DNA of 64,000 nt from Serripes groenlandicus (GCA_031761405.1 JASEVX010000335.1:62001-126000); one strand, 5' to 3'. Positions 1 to 10,625 are shown, counted from the stretch's first letter. Numbers and translations are program-made. The notes: a model not told the origin generated them from the sequence alone.

Positions 1-212
1 TAGAGAGCAATCCCCGTATTTCCTTTATTCCTGTGGACATTTCAGAAAATTGTCTTTGTAAATCACCAACAGCAGCTTCGACTAGCCCTACTCTATCCTC
101 CTTAGGTTGTCGTGCAGATTGGTCTTGCATAGAACTATTCTGTGCACTGATCTCCTTTTTTTTTATTTGATGGTACAAATGCTCTAGACACCCGTGGTTG
201 ACTTTCGCCATC
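1..212 (-). pseudogene. Frameshifted continuation of the Gag reading frame
   Basis: Downstream of the gag stop on the minus strand the frame runs on for about 20 codons to a run of nine T (A on the coding strand) near 155-163. After a one-base shift an open, protein-like stretch (EISAQNSSMQDQSARQ, then VGDLQRQFSEM) continues to the window edge. A stop plus a homopolymer slip suggests a decayed element. Recoding (stop read-through and frameshift) or an assembly error cannot be excluded. It runs off the window. Confidence 0.55.
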
Positions 213-1421
213 CTAGCCTTGGCAATAGTAATCTTCTTGGAGACCTACAAACCGGACCTCCTTCTTGTCTTTCCCGTAGATGGCTTGGTTGGTGTGCTGA
301 TACCACCTCACCTTATCCACTGCTTCCTCCATAGAAGCGGGCCTACATGTCAATGCATAATTACCTGCTTTTTTATCAGAAGAGCCTTGACAAAACCGTA
401 ACACTGCCTGTTTGTAAATGAGTTGGTCAGTCATCTCAGGATAGGCTCTTCTGGCCATGTGTAGGACCCTAGCAGCCAACTCATTTACAGACTCGCCCAA
501 TTTCTGTGTCGCATATGAGAAAGACATTTGAGTTGTCTCTGGCAAATCCTTTATGTCGAATCGCCTCTCCAATCTTTCCATAATCTCCAGAAATTGTACA
601 TTTGGTTCCCGCTTATTCAAGTTTGCAAAAAACTCGCTAGCTTGGCCCTCCAAACAATAGTAAAGCTGACTCTTCTTGTCTGTGACTGTCCAGCCCTGCC
701 CTTCTGCAAAAATCAGAAACTTGGTTGCGAATGCCTGCCAATCCCCCTTTCCATCATAAGTGATTGACTTTGGTACATTCACCCCCATTATTTTCTTCTC
801 GATAGGTCGTCTGGCATCATAAAAAGGCTGATCGTAAGGGGACTCTGCGAACCTTTCCCTTCTTAATGGATTTTGGGGCTTCTGATATCTTTCCCAATTT
901 CCTCTTTTTGGGAATTCATCAGTGAACCCTGTTCTTCTTCGGTCGTCTCGGAATGTTTGGACGTGATGAGGCTTCATAGTTTGCCTCTTCTCATCCCTAT
1001 CCTCAAACCTGACCGGCCTTTTACCAAAGTCCTCTTGATAGACCCCTGGCCTGTCCCTATTATAAGGAAGTGGCTTTTCATACTTGTCTTGGTGACCTTC
1101 CCAATAGGATAGGTCTTCTTCCTCCTCCCAGTCTAACTCTTCTTCCAAGAAATCATCCTCTCTCCCGCCTAGACACGTAGGTTTAGCCATAGCGGAAGGG
1201 TTCTGTGGAAAAGGGGTGAAGTCTAAATACTTCAACAACCTTGCTGGATTCCTGATATTGAGGTTCAGGAATAACTCCTCTGTTATGTTGTCACATTTAT
1301 CCCTGGCATTAATAATATTTTGAACAGACACTTTGCCAATTCCGGGTAATGCCCTTAAATCAGTAGGGAAGCAATAATTTATCCTAATCTTGGATATATG
1401 TGAAGGCGGACCCCTATCCAT
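213..1421 (-). CDS. gag: Ty3-like retroelement Gag with N-terminal helix-hairpin-helix
   Basis: A 402-codon open frame. Residues about 15-55 (LPGIGKVSVQNIINARD is the core) read as a ComEA-like helix-hairpin-helix, a non-specific DNA-binding fold. Residues 85-210 are a charged, Arg/Asp-rich linker. Residues about 215-380 match the Ty3-type Gag capsid pattern (YDGKGDWQAF, then YCLEGQASEFF, and FCQGSSDKKAG). Gag would form the intracellular particle that packages element RNA. No CCHC knuckle is seen before the TAG stop at 213-215, which follows YYCQG. Coding similarity continues past that stop in another frame, so the element is probably degenerate or continues by recoding. No LTR or primer site was recognised upstream (1422-1715). 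From memory, similar HhH-Gag proteins are common in bivalve elements. Confidence 0.8.
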   Translation of the reverse strand: MDRGPPSHISKIRINYCFPTDLRALPGIGKVSVQNIINARDKCDNITEELFLNLNIRNPARLLKYLDFTPFPQNPSAMAKPTCLGGREDDFLEEELDWEEEEDLSYWEGHQDKYEKPLPYNRDRPGVYQEDFGKRPVRFEDRDEKRQTMKPHHVQTFRDDRRRTGFTDEFPKRGNWERYQKPQNPLRRERFAESPYDQPFYDARRPIEKKIMGVNVPKSITYDGKGDWQAFATKFLIFAEGQGWTVTDKKSQLYYCLEGQASEFFANLNKREPNVQFLEIMERLERRFDIKDLPETTQMSFSYATQKLGESVNELAARVLHMARRAYPEMTDQLIYKQAVLRFCQGSSDKKAGNYALTCRPASMEEAVDKVRWYQHTNQAIYGKDKKEVRFVGLQEDYYCQG

Positions 1422-1717
1422 GACTGACTAATTAATTTACCCAATGAATATATAGACTATTGACAATAATTACAGAAAAACATAAATACAATACAACATC
1501 TAAAGTGACGCCTGTACTACTCTATTTCCCTAAATAAGTATGAATTAAGAAATGATTTGAAGAATCTAGAAGCAGTAGCTAACGTACTTCCGAAATCTAT
1601 ACCAAATCTGCCAATGTAATCTATTAGGAATCAAAACAAATAAAAAATGAAATAGACATCTTTCCCCTCAATGTTTTCGAACTCAGGCTATGTAGGTACA
1701 GGCGACGCAATAACTAA
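1422..1717. other. Unassigned gap upstream of gag
   Basis: AT-rich sequence between the gag start and the next repeat. I see no ORF, no convincing LTR and no tRNA primer site. Confidence 0.5.
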
Positions 1718-3655
1718 CTAGAATTGTTTTGACAAAAACATATGTCTCCCCCTCAAATATCTGTCAAAATCTCTCAAAACATTCCAACCTATAAAGCAGA
1801 CAAACAAAAATTTGACCAAGTTGGACAGTACTCAATTTTTAATTACTAATGTTTTGTCTTGACCTGGTACAAATTATTCTGTGCGGGTTCTGCACGTCGC
1901 CTTGATGAGGTGAACATGTGACCAAATTTTCATGAAAATCCTTCAAGCCGTCTTGGAGATATTGACTGGACACGAAATAAAGCCTAAAACCTTTGACCTT
2001 CAAGCGTGACCTTGACCTTTAACCGGTATGGTGGAGACGCGGGTTCTGCACGTCGCCTTGATGAGGTGAACATGTGACCCAAGTTTCATGAAAATCCTTT
2101 AAGGAGATATGGAGCGGATTCAAAATAAAGCCTCAAACATTTGACCTTCAAGCGTGACCTTGACCCAGTATGGTCGAGACGCGGGTTCTGCACGTCGCCT
2201 TGACGAGGTGAACATCTGACCCAAGTTTCATGAAAATCCTTCAAGCCGTCTTGGAGATATTGAGTGGACACGAAATAAAGCCTAAAACCTTTGACCTTCA
2301 AGCGTGACCTTGACCTTGAACCGGTATGGTCGAGACGCTGGTTCTGCACGTCGCCTTGATGAGGTGAACATGTGACCCATATATCATGAAAATCCTTTAA
2401 GGAGATATGGAGTGGACACAAAATAAAGCCTCAAACCTTTGACCTTCAAGCGTGACCTTGACCCAGTATGGTCGAGACGCGGGTTCTGCACGTCGCCTTG
2501 ATGAGGTGAACATCTGACCCAAGTTTCATGAAAATACTTCAAACCGTCTTGGAGATATGGAGTTGACACAAAATAAAGCCTCAAACCTTTGACCTTCAAA
2601 CGTGACCTTGACCTTGACCCGGTATGGTCGAGACGCGGGTTATGCACGTCGCCTTGATGAGGTGAACATGTGACCCAAGTTTCATGAAAATCTTTCAAGC
2701 CGTCTTTGAGATATGGAGCGGACACGAAAGAAAGCCTCAAACCTTTGACCTTCAAGCGTGACCTTGACCTTGACCCTATATTGTCGAGACACGGGTTCTG
2801 CACGTCGCCTTGATGAGGTGAACATGTGACCAAAGTTTCATTAAAATCCTTCAAGCCGTCTGGGAGATATGGAGCGGACACAAAATAAAGCCTCAAACCT
2901 TTGACCTTCAAGCGTGACCTTGACATTGACCCTATATTGTCGAGACGCAAGTTATGCACGTCACCTTGATGAGGTGAACATGTGACCCAAGTTTCATGAA
3001 AATCCTTCAAGCCGTCTGGGAGATATGGAGCGGACACGAAATAAAGCCTCAAACCTTTGACCTTCAAGCGTGACCTTGACCCTATATTGTCGAGACGCAG
3101 GTTCTGCACGTCGCCTTGATGAGGTGAACATGTGACCCAAGTTTCATGAAAATCCTTCAAGCCGTCTCGGAGATATGGAGCGGACACGAAATAAAGCCTC
3201 AAACCTTTGACCTTCAAGCGTGACCTTGACCTTGACCCTATATTGTCGAGACGCGGGTTCTGCACGTCGCCTTGATGAGGTGAACATGTGACCCAAGTTT
3301 CATGAAAATCCTTCAAGCCGTCTGGGAGATATGGAGCGGACACGAAATAAAGCCTCAAACCTTTGACCTTCAAGCGTGACCTTGACCTTGACCCTATATT
3401 GTCGAGACGCGGGTTCTGCACGTCGCCTTGATGAGGTGAACATGTGACCCAAGTTTCATGAAAATCCTTCAAGCCGTCTGGGAGATATGGAGCGGACACG
3501 AAATAAAGCCTCAAACCTTTGACCTTCAAGCGTGACCTTGACCTTGACCCTATATTGTCGAGACGCGGGTTCTGCACGTCGCCTTGATGAGGTGAACATG
3601 TGACCCAAGTTTCATGAAAATCCTTCAAGCCGTCTGGGAGATATGGATCGGACAA
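1718..3655 (-). mobile_element. Non-autonomous Helitron/Pearl-like element with 156-bp tandem core, truncated
   Basis: Read on the minus strand the element ends TTGT-caaa-ACAA, then TTCTAG followed by T, a short hairpin plus CTAG as expected for a Helitron 3' end. The body is about 11-12 tandem units of mostly 156 bp, recognisable by CACGTCGCCTTGATGAGG (for example at 3263, 3419, 3575) and GACCTTGACCTTGACC. The same element occurs almost complete at 50.7-52.9 kb. This copy loses its other end near 3655. Because 156 is 52 codons, the array has long open frames on the minus strand (2086-2421, 2384-3775); these are repeat artefacts, not genes. Confidence 0.8.
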
Positions 3656-4088
3656 GATTTTGGGGACGAACGCCAAAGATTCCGCGGGAATTTTCAATAG
3701 AAAGAAGAAAAAATGCAAAAAAGAGTTGAAAAGGTCTCTAATTAATTTTTGATATATAAAAACAACAACAAACAAGGTTTTTAACCTTAGCCATATAAAC
3801 GTTTACCGATAGCACGTTCGGAAAATCGCACGCGAGCCAGACAGCCAACAAACTCGACTTTTCCAAAAAGCCACTATTGCTGCTTCTGCAGGGATGGGAT
3901 TTAATTCCTTACTTAATGCTTATCGGGTTTTCGCTGTCAAAAACCCTGGTAAGCACTTTGGTGCACATACTGACCAACAACGAAGTAGTTCAAAAACTTC
4001 CTCTTGAAATTTTAACTTGCTCGGTCTGTCGGCGGGCCAACGATTTTCCCAAATTATGCGCTTAAAAAGTTCGAAAGAACAACGCCAA
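3656..4088. other. Unassigned sequence between the tandem array and the inverted LTR
   Basis: No gene or known repeat recognised. A minus-strand open stretch at 3920-4129 lacks recognisable motifs. Confidence 0.4.
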
Positions 4089-4343
4089 TGTAGTAAATCT
4101 GGAATACTAACCTTAGATGCACCCGTCAATTATGTTTACAAGTGACGATGCTTGTTGATTAGCTGATTAAACGTCCAGATTGTCTTCGGTCATGAAATGT
4201 ACGTCTGTACTCAATACTACTAGAAACCGGAAGCCTCGTGATTCTCCAGTTTTCCGGAATCCCCAGATCGCATTCCAGGGAACCAACTGGGGGAATTCCC
4301 GGTTCAAAACGGTACTCTTTCGCCCCAGGCCAATATTACCACA
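4089..4343 (-). repeat. LTR copy in inverted orientation
   Basis: Reverse complement of the LTR at 8688-8940, nearly full length. It shares TGTGGTAATATTGGCC at its start, here at 4343 reading leftward, and matches almost base for base through the middle. The last ~13 bases of the LTR are missing at 4089. No target-site duplication is visible. It could be an independent solo LTR or one arm of a rearranged element enclosing the zinc-finger/TatD ORFs. Confidence 0.8.
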
Positions 4344-4345
4344 GA

Positions 4346-4502
4346 AGCTTCCGTTGACGAAAGCTTTAGACTTGTTTGATATATGACAATATACCCTTTT
4401 ATTATGCAAAGAAAAACACACTTCTTTTCCTCTACGAAAATGTGCTCTTGTTTTCATTAAAGTACCGTTAGGATTAAAATTTTCACTGAATCCGCTTGCC
4501 AT
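4346..4502 (-). pseudogene. N-terminal fragment of a PC4-like small protein, cut by the LTR
   Basis: An open frame starting at 4502 begins MASGFSENFNPNGTLMK and contains RRGKEVCFSLHNKRVYCHI before running into the inverted LTR at 4343, where the rest of the frame is LTR sequence. The KEVCF...N...Y.H core resembles the ORF at 56942-57379 (NKEVCFTPFNGATYVHL). In both, a lysine-rich strand followed by a short loop and a second strand recalls the PC4/p15 single-strand DNA-binding fold. That family assignment is tentative and the fragment is too short for certainty. Confidence 0.4.
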
Positions 4503-5640
4503 TTTTGTTTTTGTTTTTTTGTTTTTTTGTTTTTACACAGAAAATATTGTTTTAAGTTTCAAATAGTATTTGTCTTGACATCTGTCGTTATTTCAGCGTT
4601 CTATCGACTACAGGGCTTGTGTTTGATAGTATCATGCTCCCGGAACAAGTATGTGTAGTTCGTGCAAAAGATTAGGTCAAAGGGAAGTAAATCATTTTCC
4701 ATAGGCGACCATTATAGCGTTATGGGTTATGGTTCGTAACTAGCAAATGAATTAACACATATTCCTATATCAAACTAAAGTTCATTCTTAGAACTACCAA
4801 AAAAGCAAAACAAACCCACATGTTCACCGTTTTTTGACAGAGCTAGGAGGTCAAATCAAAGGTCACCCTTATCCCGCACTGAATTTTACTTTCAATTTCA
4901 GAAAATACAGCATGTTCTGAAAATGGCTATTAGAGTGTCAACATAGCTAAAAGCAAACACTATTTTGGTTATAAACCAGTCAGAGGTTATTCAACTTTAT
5001 GAAAATCACTTTCAACTTTCAACAAAATCATTATTGTCCAATGGGAGCCAACCACAGTCTTATATATTCATCTGAAATTCCCTGGACAAAATTGTCTGCC
5101 CGGCAAGCCGATCCGATTTACCTCCCTTTGACCTAAATAGAATGACTTTTTTCGATAAATCGCATGATGATAACAATTCAGTTTACGACTGCCTATTGCG
5201 GAATAGTGTACACAGTTTTCGATCCGTTCGGTTCGACAGTTCGGTTCGACAGTTAGGCAAATATGGCAATTACCCTTTACACTGTACTGTGCTTTTAGCT
5301 CACAAATGGATACCTTTCTTGAGTTAAAATGAAATGTTTTCAGTATTTAATTTTAGTCATAAAATATCATGCTAGATAGTAGTTTATGATGGTTTTCACT
5401 TTGTAAGGGTGTATTCAACATGTCAATGGATTGATTTGATATACAATTTCAATCTTTCTTATTTTTTATGAAAATTTAATGGCTTGACACCTTTTTTCTG
5501 CTTGAAAAAACAACATTTTGATGATATTTCTCAAATAAAATTCTGTTTTGGCCTGATTTTGTTTCACATGGAAGCAGAACTGCTTCATACAACTCAATTA
5601 CATTGACATAACACTGATATACACAACTGAACACCTTTAT
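4503..5640. other. Gap with a short dispersed repeat
   Basis: T-rich stretch at 4503-4540. 4579-4665 is a dispersed repeat whose inverted copy lies at about 24926-25005 (shared TTCTATCGACTACAGGGCT and AGTATCATGCTC). No coding region recognised in the rest. Confidence 0.5.
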
Positions 5641-5839
5641 CTCTTATTTTTTATGACTATAAAAGGCAAGGGTGCGAAGTTAAAAATCCTTAAATATGCC
5701 AATATAAGCGTGCTTTGCTGTAATAACCTGGAAAGAAAAGATTATTTCTATTGCAACATTAACACATTTGATAGTAAGGAGTTCTCTAGGACACATTCAA
5801 GCATTGGATACACAGAAATGTGCACACAAAAATCCCAAT

Positions 5840-7018
5840 TTTTGGCAAAATTAGGGTTTCAACACAAAAATCTGGTTGATTTATCAGAAATGACACAGGA
5901 AAAGGGGTCTTGGAAAAGGTGCAACTTTCGGTTCGGAATGTGCAAGGGATGTCCCCAGGAATACATTGGAATCAGGGGACCAACATCCACAGATACCAGA
6001 AACGGGATATAGGGATAAACCAAGGCACCCATTGGAGTCCAGGGAAGAACATCCACAAGTGGAAGCTATTCCAAGGCAAGAGCAAAGGTCTTGGTATAGT
6101 TCAAGATACAGAAGGAAGACCTCATAGCACACTATGGAATCCAGGGATAAACCACCTAGACATGGGATTGAGAAAGCGGCTTCACCCAAACTCGACAGAT
6201 ACAGTTCCTTGGACATAGCAAAGGGTTTGGAAGACAGAAAACAGAGAGCTTTGGAAGAATATCTAAGAACTTCCCGGGCCCTAGAGATTCTAAGATCAGA
6301 CGGCCGCAGAGAATCTCAGTCGACAGCTCGGGATAGGGACAGACAAAGGTTTCCGAGGCGTTCCAGGTCTCCGGAGATTAAGACAACGTCCTGGAAGAAC
6401 AGGTCCGATGGTCGCAGAGAATTCCAGTCAACTGCTCGGTATAGGGAAAGGCAAAGGTCTCCAAGATGCTCCAGGTCTCCGGAGACTCGAGCCAAATACC
6501 GAAAAACTACGACGCATCCAACGGTTGAAGGGAATAAAAGAAGGCAAGAGACGTCGACACAGGTTATTCATGTTTTTCCTAGGCAAACAAGGTCTGGGGA
6601 GGGCGTGAAACATCTGAATGTGGAGGTGCAAGGGACAAGAAGCATGGTGACCACCGACAGAAAAAGGAAAATGTCCATCGAAGTTGATCCTCCCTCCAAG
6701 AAAGTTAAGCGAAACAAATGCCCAGTCGCAGATTGTAAAGCAGAGGCTCGAAGGCTGAAAAGACATGTACAAAGTAGGCACATTCCAGCCATTTCTCATG
6801 ACCTGGAGACTCCGGAGATGCTAGATAACCATGATTTGCAGGCGAGAAGATTACAGGCCCTACAGCTCCTTGCAGAGCAAGTTATGGTGCAGCTCGAACA
6901 TCCAACTCCAGAATCTTTGAGGGGAATGGTGAACCACAATCTACTGGTAGATGTCTCCTCTGATATCACGCCTACCACTCAGGATGCTATGAGAAAGCTG
7001 TGCAAGTTCGCTGGATAG
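5840..7018 (+). CDS. RS-rich zinc-finger ORF of an LTR retroelement
   Basis: The main open frame (294 codons) starts at ATG 6134. The same frame is protein-like upstream to about 5840 but is broken by TAG just before 6134, so the original protein was longer. It has a tandem ~37-residue repeat rich in Arg/Ser (SDGRRESQSTARDRDRQR, then SDGRREFQSTARYRERQR), a basic nuclear-localisation-like patch (PPSKKVKRNK), and a C2H2-type finger (CPVADCKAEARRLKRHVQSR, then HIP). The C-terminal ~90 residues are helical and Leu-rich. A diverged relative with the same order, including the finger, is at 55040-56545. The next ORF downstream encodes a TatD-like enzyme, followed by purine tract and LTR, which places this protein in the 3' accessory part of a Ty3-like element. 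Its role is unknown; binding element nucleic acid is a guess. Confidence 0.65.
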
Positions 7019-7384
7019 GAAAACCCGAGGGAATTCACACTGAACCAGATTAACTCTCCGGCGGGATTAATGCACTGGCGACCCATGGCTTTCATCATGG
7101 ATCATTTAAGCCCGAGGGAATCGGATTCCATGTTCCAGAGGTTCGGGCCCGAGTCTAGAGGTAGAAAGGCCAGAAAACAGACGACAAACAGCTACTGCAA
7201 CGGTAACAACCTCGTTTTTGCAGGCAGATGAAAACGCAGCTAGGGGCTCTGCAATTAAAGCTAGCCCTGTACTACTAGAGAATGAACCCGTAACGGAGGC
7301 AGGAGAACGTGGCTGTGCAATAGAGGCTAGCTTGTCTACAGAGGAACCCATGGATGTGGGAGTCATAAGGGAAAGGGAAGGATG

Positions 7385-8621
7385 ATTAACCTGTCCGATT
7401 CAAGTAACTCCGGCGGGGACGGCAACCCTAGTGGCGCAACGTCCGTTAGTCATAGTCGAAACGGAGGATAGGCAACAAGTTCCAACCTGTTCGTTGAAGG
7501 CGTTTCAGGTTGATAAAGAAAAAGGACAAATGAGATTGATGGTTATCAGTCCAGACCGAACCACGGAATTGGATTACCAGGTCACTCCAAGTCCAGGTAA
7601 TTTTAGGAGTCCAATTAGAGCGGAGGAAGAAGCTCTGTTACAGTCAGATACTGAGAAGACCATCCAATCCCCAAGCACTGACATGTCAACCGGACAGAAG
7701 TCCTACTCAGAGGCCTTACAGACTAAGCCCGCTGTGGGCATAGTGAGACCCAGAGCAAGTCCGGTTGTTTCAAAGACAGTTACCCGGGTTGAGAGCCAGA
7801 CACCATTGTTGGCGTTTGATAGCCACTTCCATGTTGACCGTCTAGGAGTTGCTCTGGGCGCCAACATTTACGACATTGAAGGGTTAACTATGCGGATCAC
7901 GGAAGTTAGACCAGAGCATCCAGTGGAACTCGGCGGTGGGGTTGTGATCTACTGTGATCCGGGACACTATGGCCAAGTGGTGCTCACAGCCGATCAGAAG
8001 TGGCGAATTGCTGTTGGTTTACACCCAAAAAAGATAGACCGACTGACAGAAAGGAAAAAGGTTCAACTTGACGCGCTACCGTCAAACCCCAGAGTGACGG
8101 TTCTAGGAGAGGTAGGTTTAGATTACAGTACGGGAGCACCAGAAAAGGAGGATCAACAGCAGGCGCTGAGGGACATCCTGAATTACAGTTGCCTCGAAAA
8201 GGTGCTCGTCCTTCACATCCGAGGTAATGCTAAGGATCACCTTTCCGAAGAAACCTCTAAGGACTGCTTGGGAATTGTTAAAGAAAAATGTCACCCAGAG
8301 CAGAGGATCCACCTACACTGTTTTGCTGGGGGCCTACAGCAGGTTAGGGAATGGAGAGGCGCTTTCCAAGATTGTTACTTCGGTTTTACTGGAAAAACGG
8401 CAACCTTTGGGAAGGCTCAACGGGAGGCTTTAAAACGAATTCCGTTGGACCGGCTCCTCGTTGAAACTGATGCTCCATATCTGCCGATGCTGAAAGGATT
8501 GAGGACCACCACCCCAGCCTATATTGGTGATGTAGCTGCGTGTGTAGCCCTAGTCCGACAGGAACCGGTCAACATGGTGATTGGGGCACCCACTCTCTTT
8601 GCAAAGGATCAGGTCTTCTAG
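7385..8621 (+). CDS. TatD-family metal-dependent hydrolase ORF, 3'-most ORF of an LTR element
   Basis: The frame is open from 7385, just after an in-frame TGA, to TAG at 8619. There is no ATG at its head; the first plausible start could be a GTG at 7431, an internal Met, or translation as part of a longer protein. Counting from 7431, residues ~128-390 form a complete TatD domain (the family is usually about 260-270 residues): DSHFHVDR at 130-137 (HxH metal site), GEVGLDY at 226-232 (bridging Glu), LHIRG with His262, HLHCFAG with His296, and ETDAPYL with Asp347. All canonical metal ligands are present. TatD enzymes are deoxyribonucleases acting on DNA ends. The ~120 residues before the domain continue the acidic/Ser-rich style of the ORF upstream. 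A purine tract (8674-8687) and an LTR follow within 70 bp. Confidence 0.85.
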
Positions 8622-8673
8622 GATAATTCCAGGATATTTAAATCTGGAATCCCTGGGAGGCAACTTATTTGAT

Positions 8674-8687
8674 AAAACGGGGAGGAG
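8674..8687 (+). other. Polypurine tract
   Basis: AAAACGGGGAGGAG immediately before TGTGG of the LTR, the usual position of the plus-strand primer of an LTR retrotransposon. The element at 55-57 kb has an equivalent GGGGGGAG before TGTGGTGATT. Confidence 0.7.
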
Positions 8688-8940
8688 TGTGGTAATATTG
8701 GCCTGGGGCGAAAGATTACCGGTTCGAACCGGGAATTCCCCCAGTTGGTTCCCTGGAATGCGATCTAGGTATTTCCGGAAAACTGGAGAATCACGGGGCT
8801 TCCGGTTTCTAGTAGTATTGAGTAGACGTACATTTCATGACGCGTTTAATCAGCTAATCAACAAGCATCGTCACTTATAGACATAATTGACGGGTGCATC
8901 TAAGGTTAGTATTCCAGATTTACTACACTTCGATATTACA
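8688..8940 (+). repeat. 3' LTR of the zinc-finger/TatD element
   Basis: A 253-bp segment beginning TGTGGTAATATTGG and ending CGATATTACA, so it has TG...CA ends with short imperfect inverted termini, preceded by a purine tract. An inverted copy lies at 4089-4343. No direct 5' LTR copy occurs in the window, so the element is 5'-truncated or rearranged. Confidence 0.75.
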
Positions 8941-9015
8941 AAATATGAGTTAAAATCATTGCTTAATCACTTTGACCATTATGCAATGAGGATGAATGAA
9001 TGAATGAATGAATGA

Positions 9016-9293
9016 TATAGGTTTAACGCCGTTTTCAACAATTTATCAGTTATATCACGGCGGCCAGTTCACCTACTCATGCATTTCCTGGTTTTCTCAC
9101 ACCAGTACTCCACACAACAATCTTCCCAAGCAACAGGCTTCTTTTTCACATAGACTTAGCCCATTGTTGGATGACGCATGTCGCATTGACTTTTGTTAAT
9201 CGTCGGAAAGAAAGTAGGCCGAGCCGGGATTCGAACTCACAACCCCTGGAGTGACAGCCCGCGTCGCTACCGACTGAGCTACCGGGGCTCGGC
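9016..9293 (-). repeat. tRNA-derived SINE
   Basis: On the minus strand it starts with a tRNA-like head (9219-9293) holding an A box (TAGCTCAGTCGGTAGCGACG) and a B box (GAGTTCGAATCCCGG), followed by a ~200-bp body and a 3' end GGCGTTAAACC, then ATTC repeats. Other copies in this window: 14641-14857, 53080-53365, 53676-53951, and on the plus strand around 27430. Confidence 0.85.
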
Positions 9294-9839
9294 ATCTAAG
9301 TGTATGATGTACGGATTTTGGTTTAATCAAGTTAAAAGGCGTTTGGGAAACAAGACTCAGTTGCTGATGACTGATACAGATAGCTTTGTATTCTACTGCG
9401 AAACGAATGATATTTACCATGACATGTAGTTGTCGCCAGATTTGTATGACAACTAGACCATAAACTTCATAGCAATCACAATAAAACATGTCCAGGTAAA
9501 ATGAAGGATGAAACAAACGGATCACCTATTAATGAATTTATAGGACTTCGATCGAAAATGTAGCTTTGTGTGCAATAAGATAGAAGAAAAACGCGCAAAG
9601 GGCATCAGGTTGTTGTGAAAAAAGAGATAAAACATGAACATTATAAAAACGCTCTGGTTAACAAGTAGAGTTGCATCTATGATGTCTCTTAGAAGTCATC
9701 ACCATGTGCTATTTTGTGAGACTGTTCAGAAAACTGGATTATCATCGTTTGATGATAAAAGATATCTTATTAATAATACATCATAAAATCGTTGAATGTG
9801 ATAACAGCAACGAGTCTTCAATTCTGCTGGAGGAATTCA

Positions 9840-9857
9840 CCCCCCCCCCCCCCCCCC
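9840..9857. repeat. Poly-C run
   Basis: About 18 consecutive C. Simple repeat. Confidence 0.9.
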
Positions 9858-9969
9858 TCCGTCTTACTGGAACGACTACCCTTACAACGGATGTGACATG
9901 TTGAGTGTTAAGATGGGCAACCACCCTACAACGAAAGTAAAGTTTTAAATGTTAAGGGTTAACTTTGGC

Positions 9970-10150
9970 AACCAATGAATGAATGGTGTTTTAAGGCCCG
10001 TCGACAAGGTCATTTTTTTGGCGTTTAATAATTTACTTACTGTAAATGATGAAATAATTAAAATTGAAACATAAATAACCAGTTTATTAGACAAAACAAT
10101 CAAACATGATGTATGCTATACTTAACATTTAATATAAAACAACATGTAAG
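9970..10150 (+). repeat. Dispersed ~170-bp repeat, copy 1
   Basis: Begins GAATGAATGGTGTTTTAAGG and CCCGTCGAC, and matches the reverse complement of 39985-40160 almost throughout. The (GAAT)n edge suggests a SINE-like 3' end. Confidence 0.65.
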
Positions 10151-10364
10151 CCAATGTAAAAAGAATTTAGGCAAACAAGCCAAACATTACTATGTAATAC
10201 TAAACATAAAGATAAATAATATCTGAGAAAATGTGGAACAGGATCAGTAAAAGTAATGGCACGATTTAAGAAATAATCATATCTTATTAAAATTATTAAT
10301 TTCCCTTAGGAAATCAAATACAATTTCAGACTCAAAGAGCTGACGTATACTTTGAGCCTTGTTA

Positions 10365-10510
10365 GGCAACCAACCTAATCCGTAAGTGACGTAGGAGTGT
10401 TAAGTTTGGCACCCACTATATACCGGAAGTGACGTAGTGTTAAGTTGGGCACCCACCCTATACAGGAAGTGAAGTAGGAGTGTTAAGTGTTAATTTGCAC
10501 CCCCCACTTC
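10365..10510. repeat. Short degenerate tandem repeat
   Basis: Three or four copies of a ~45-bp motif containing GTGACGTAG-GAGTGTTAAGT and GGCACCCAC, with a further diverged piece at 9880-9960. Confidence 0.6.
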
Positions 10511-10519
10511 TATACTACT

Positions 10520-10625
10520 AAAATATGTATTTTTAATTTCCATATACTTGGATTTAAAAACAATAGGATCTGTGCAGGCCTTTTTATCGGTCACAAGATC
10601 ATAAATGAATGATGGACTATTTATT
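10520..10625 (+). repeat. Dispersed ~105-bp repeat, copy 1
   Basis: Shares AATAGGATCTGTGCAGGCCT and flanks with the reverse complement of 38225-38335, which lies just upstream of the coiled-coil ORF at 37032-38027. Confidence 0.65.

Noticed and set aside
2384..3775. 463-codon minus-strand frame, and the 371-codon one at 51717-52832
   Set aside because: They translate 52-residue copies of a 156-bp satellite; no domain and no independent start context.
6428..6799. Antisense frames over the zinc-finger and Gag ORFs (also 55134-56576 minus, 528-1112 plus)
   Set aside because: Shadows of the sense coding sequence; they carry no motifs.
9219..9293. Functional tRNA gene (also 27430, 27572, 43228, 53289)
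   Set aside because: A and B boxes are present but stems pair poorly and each is fused to a repeated body, so these are SINE heads.
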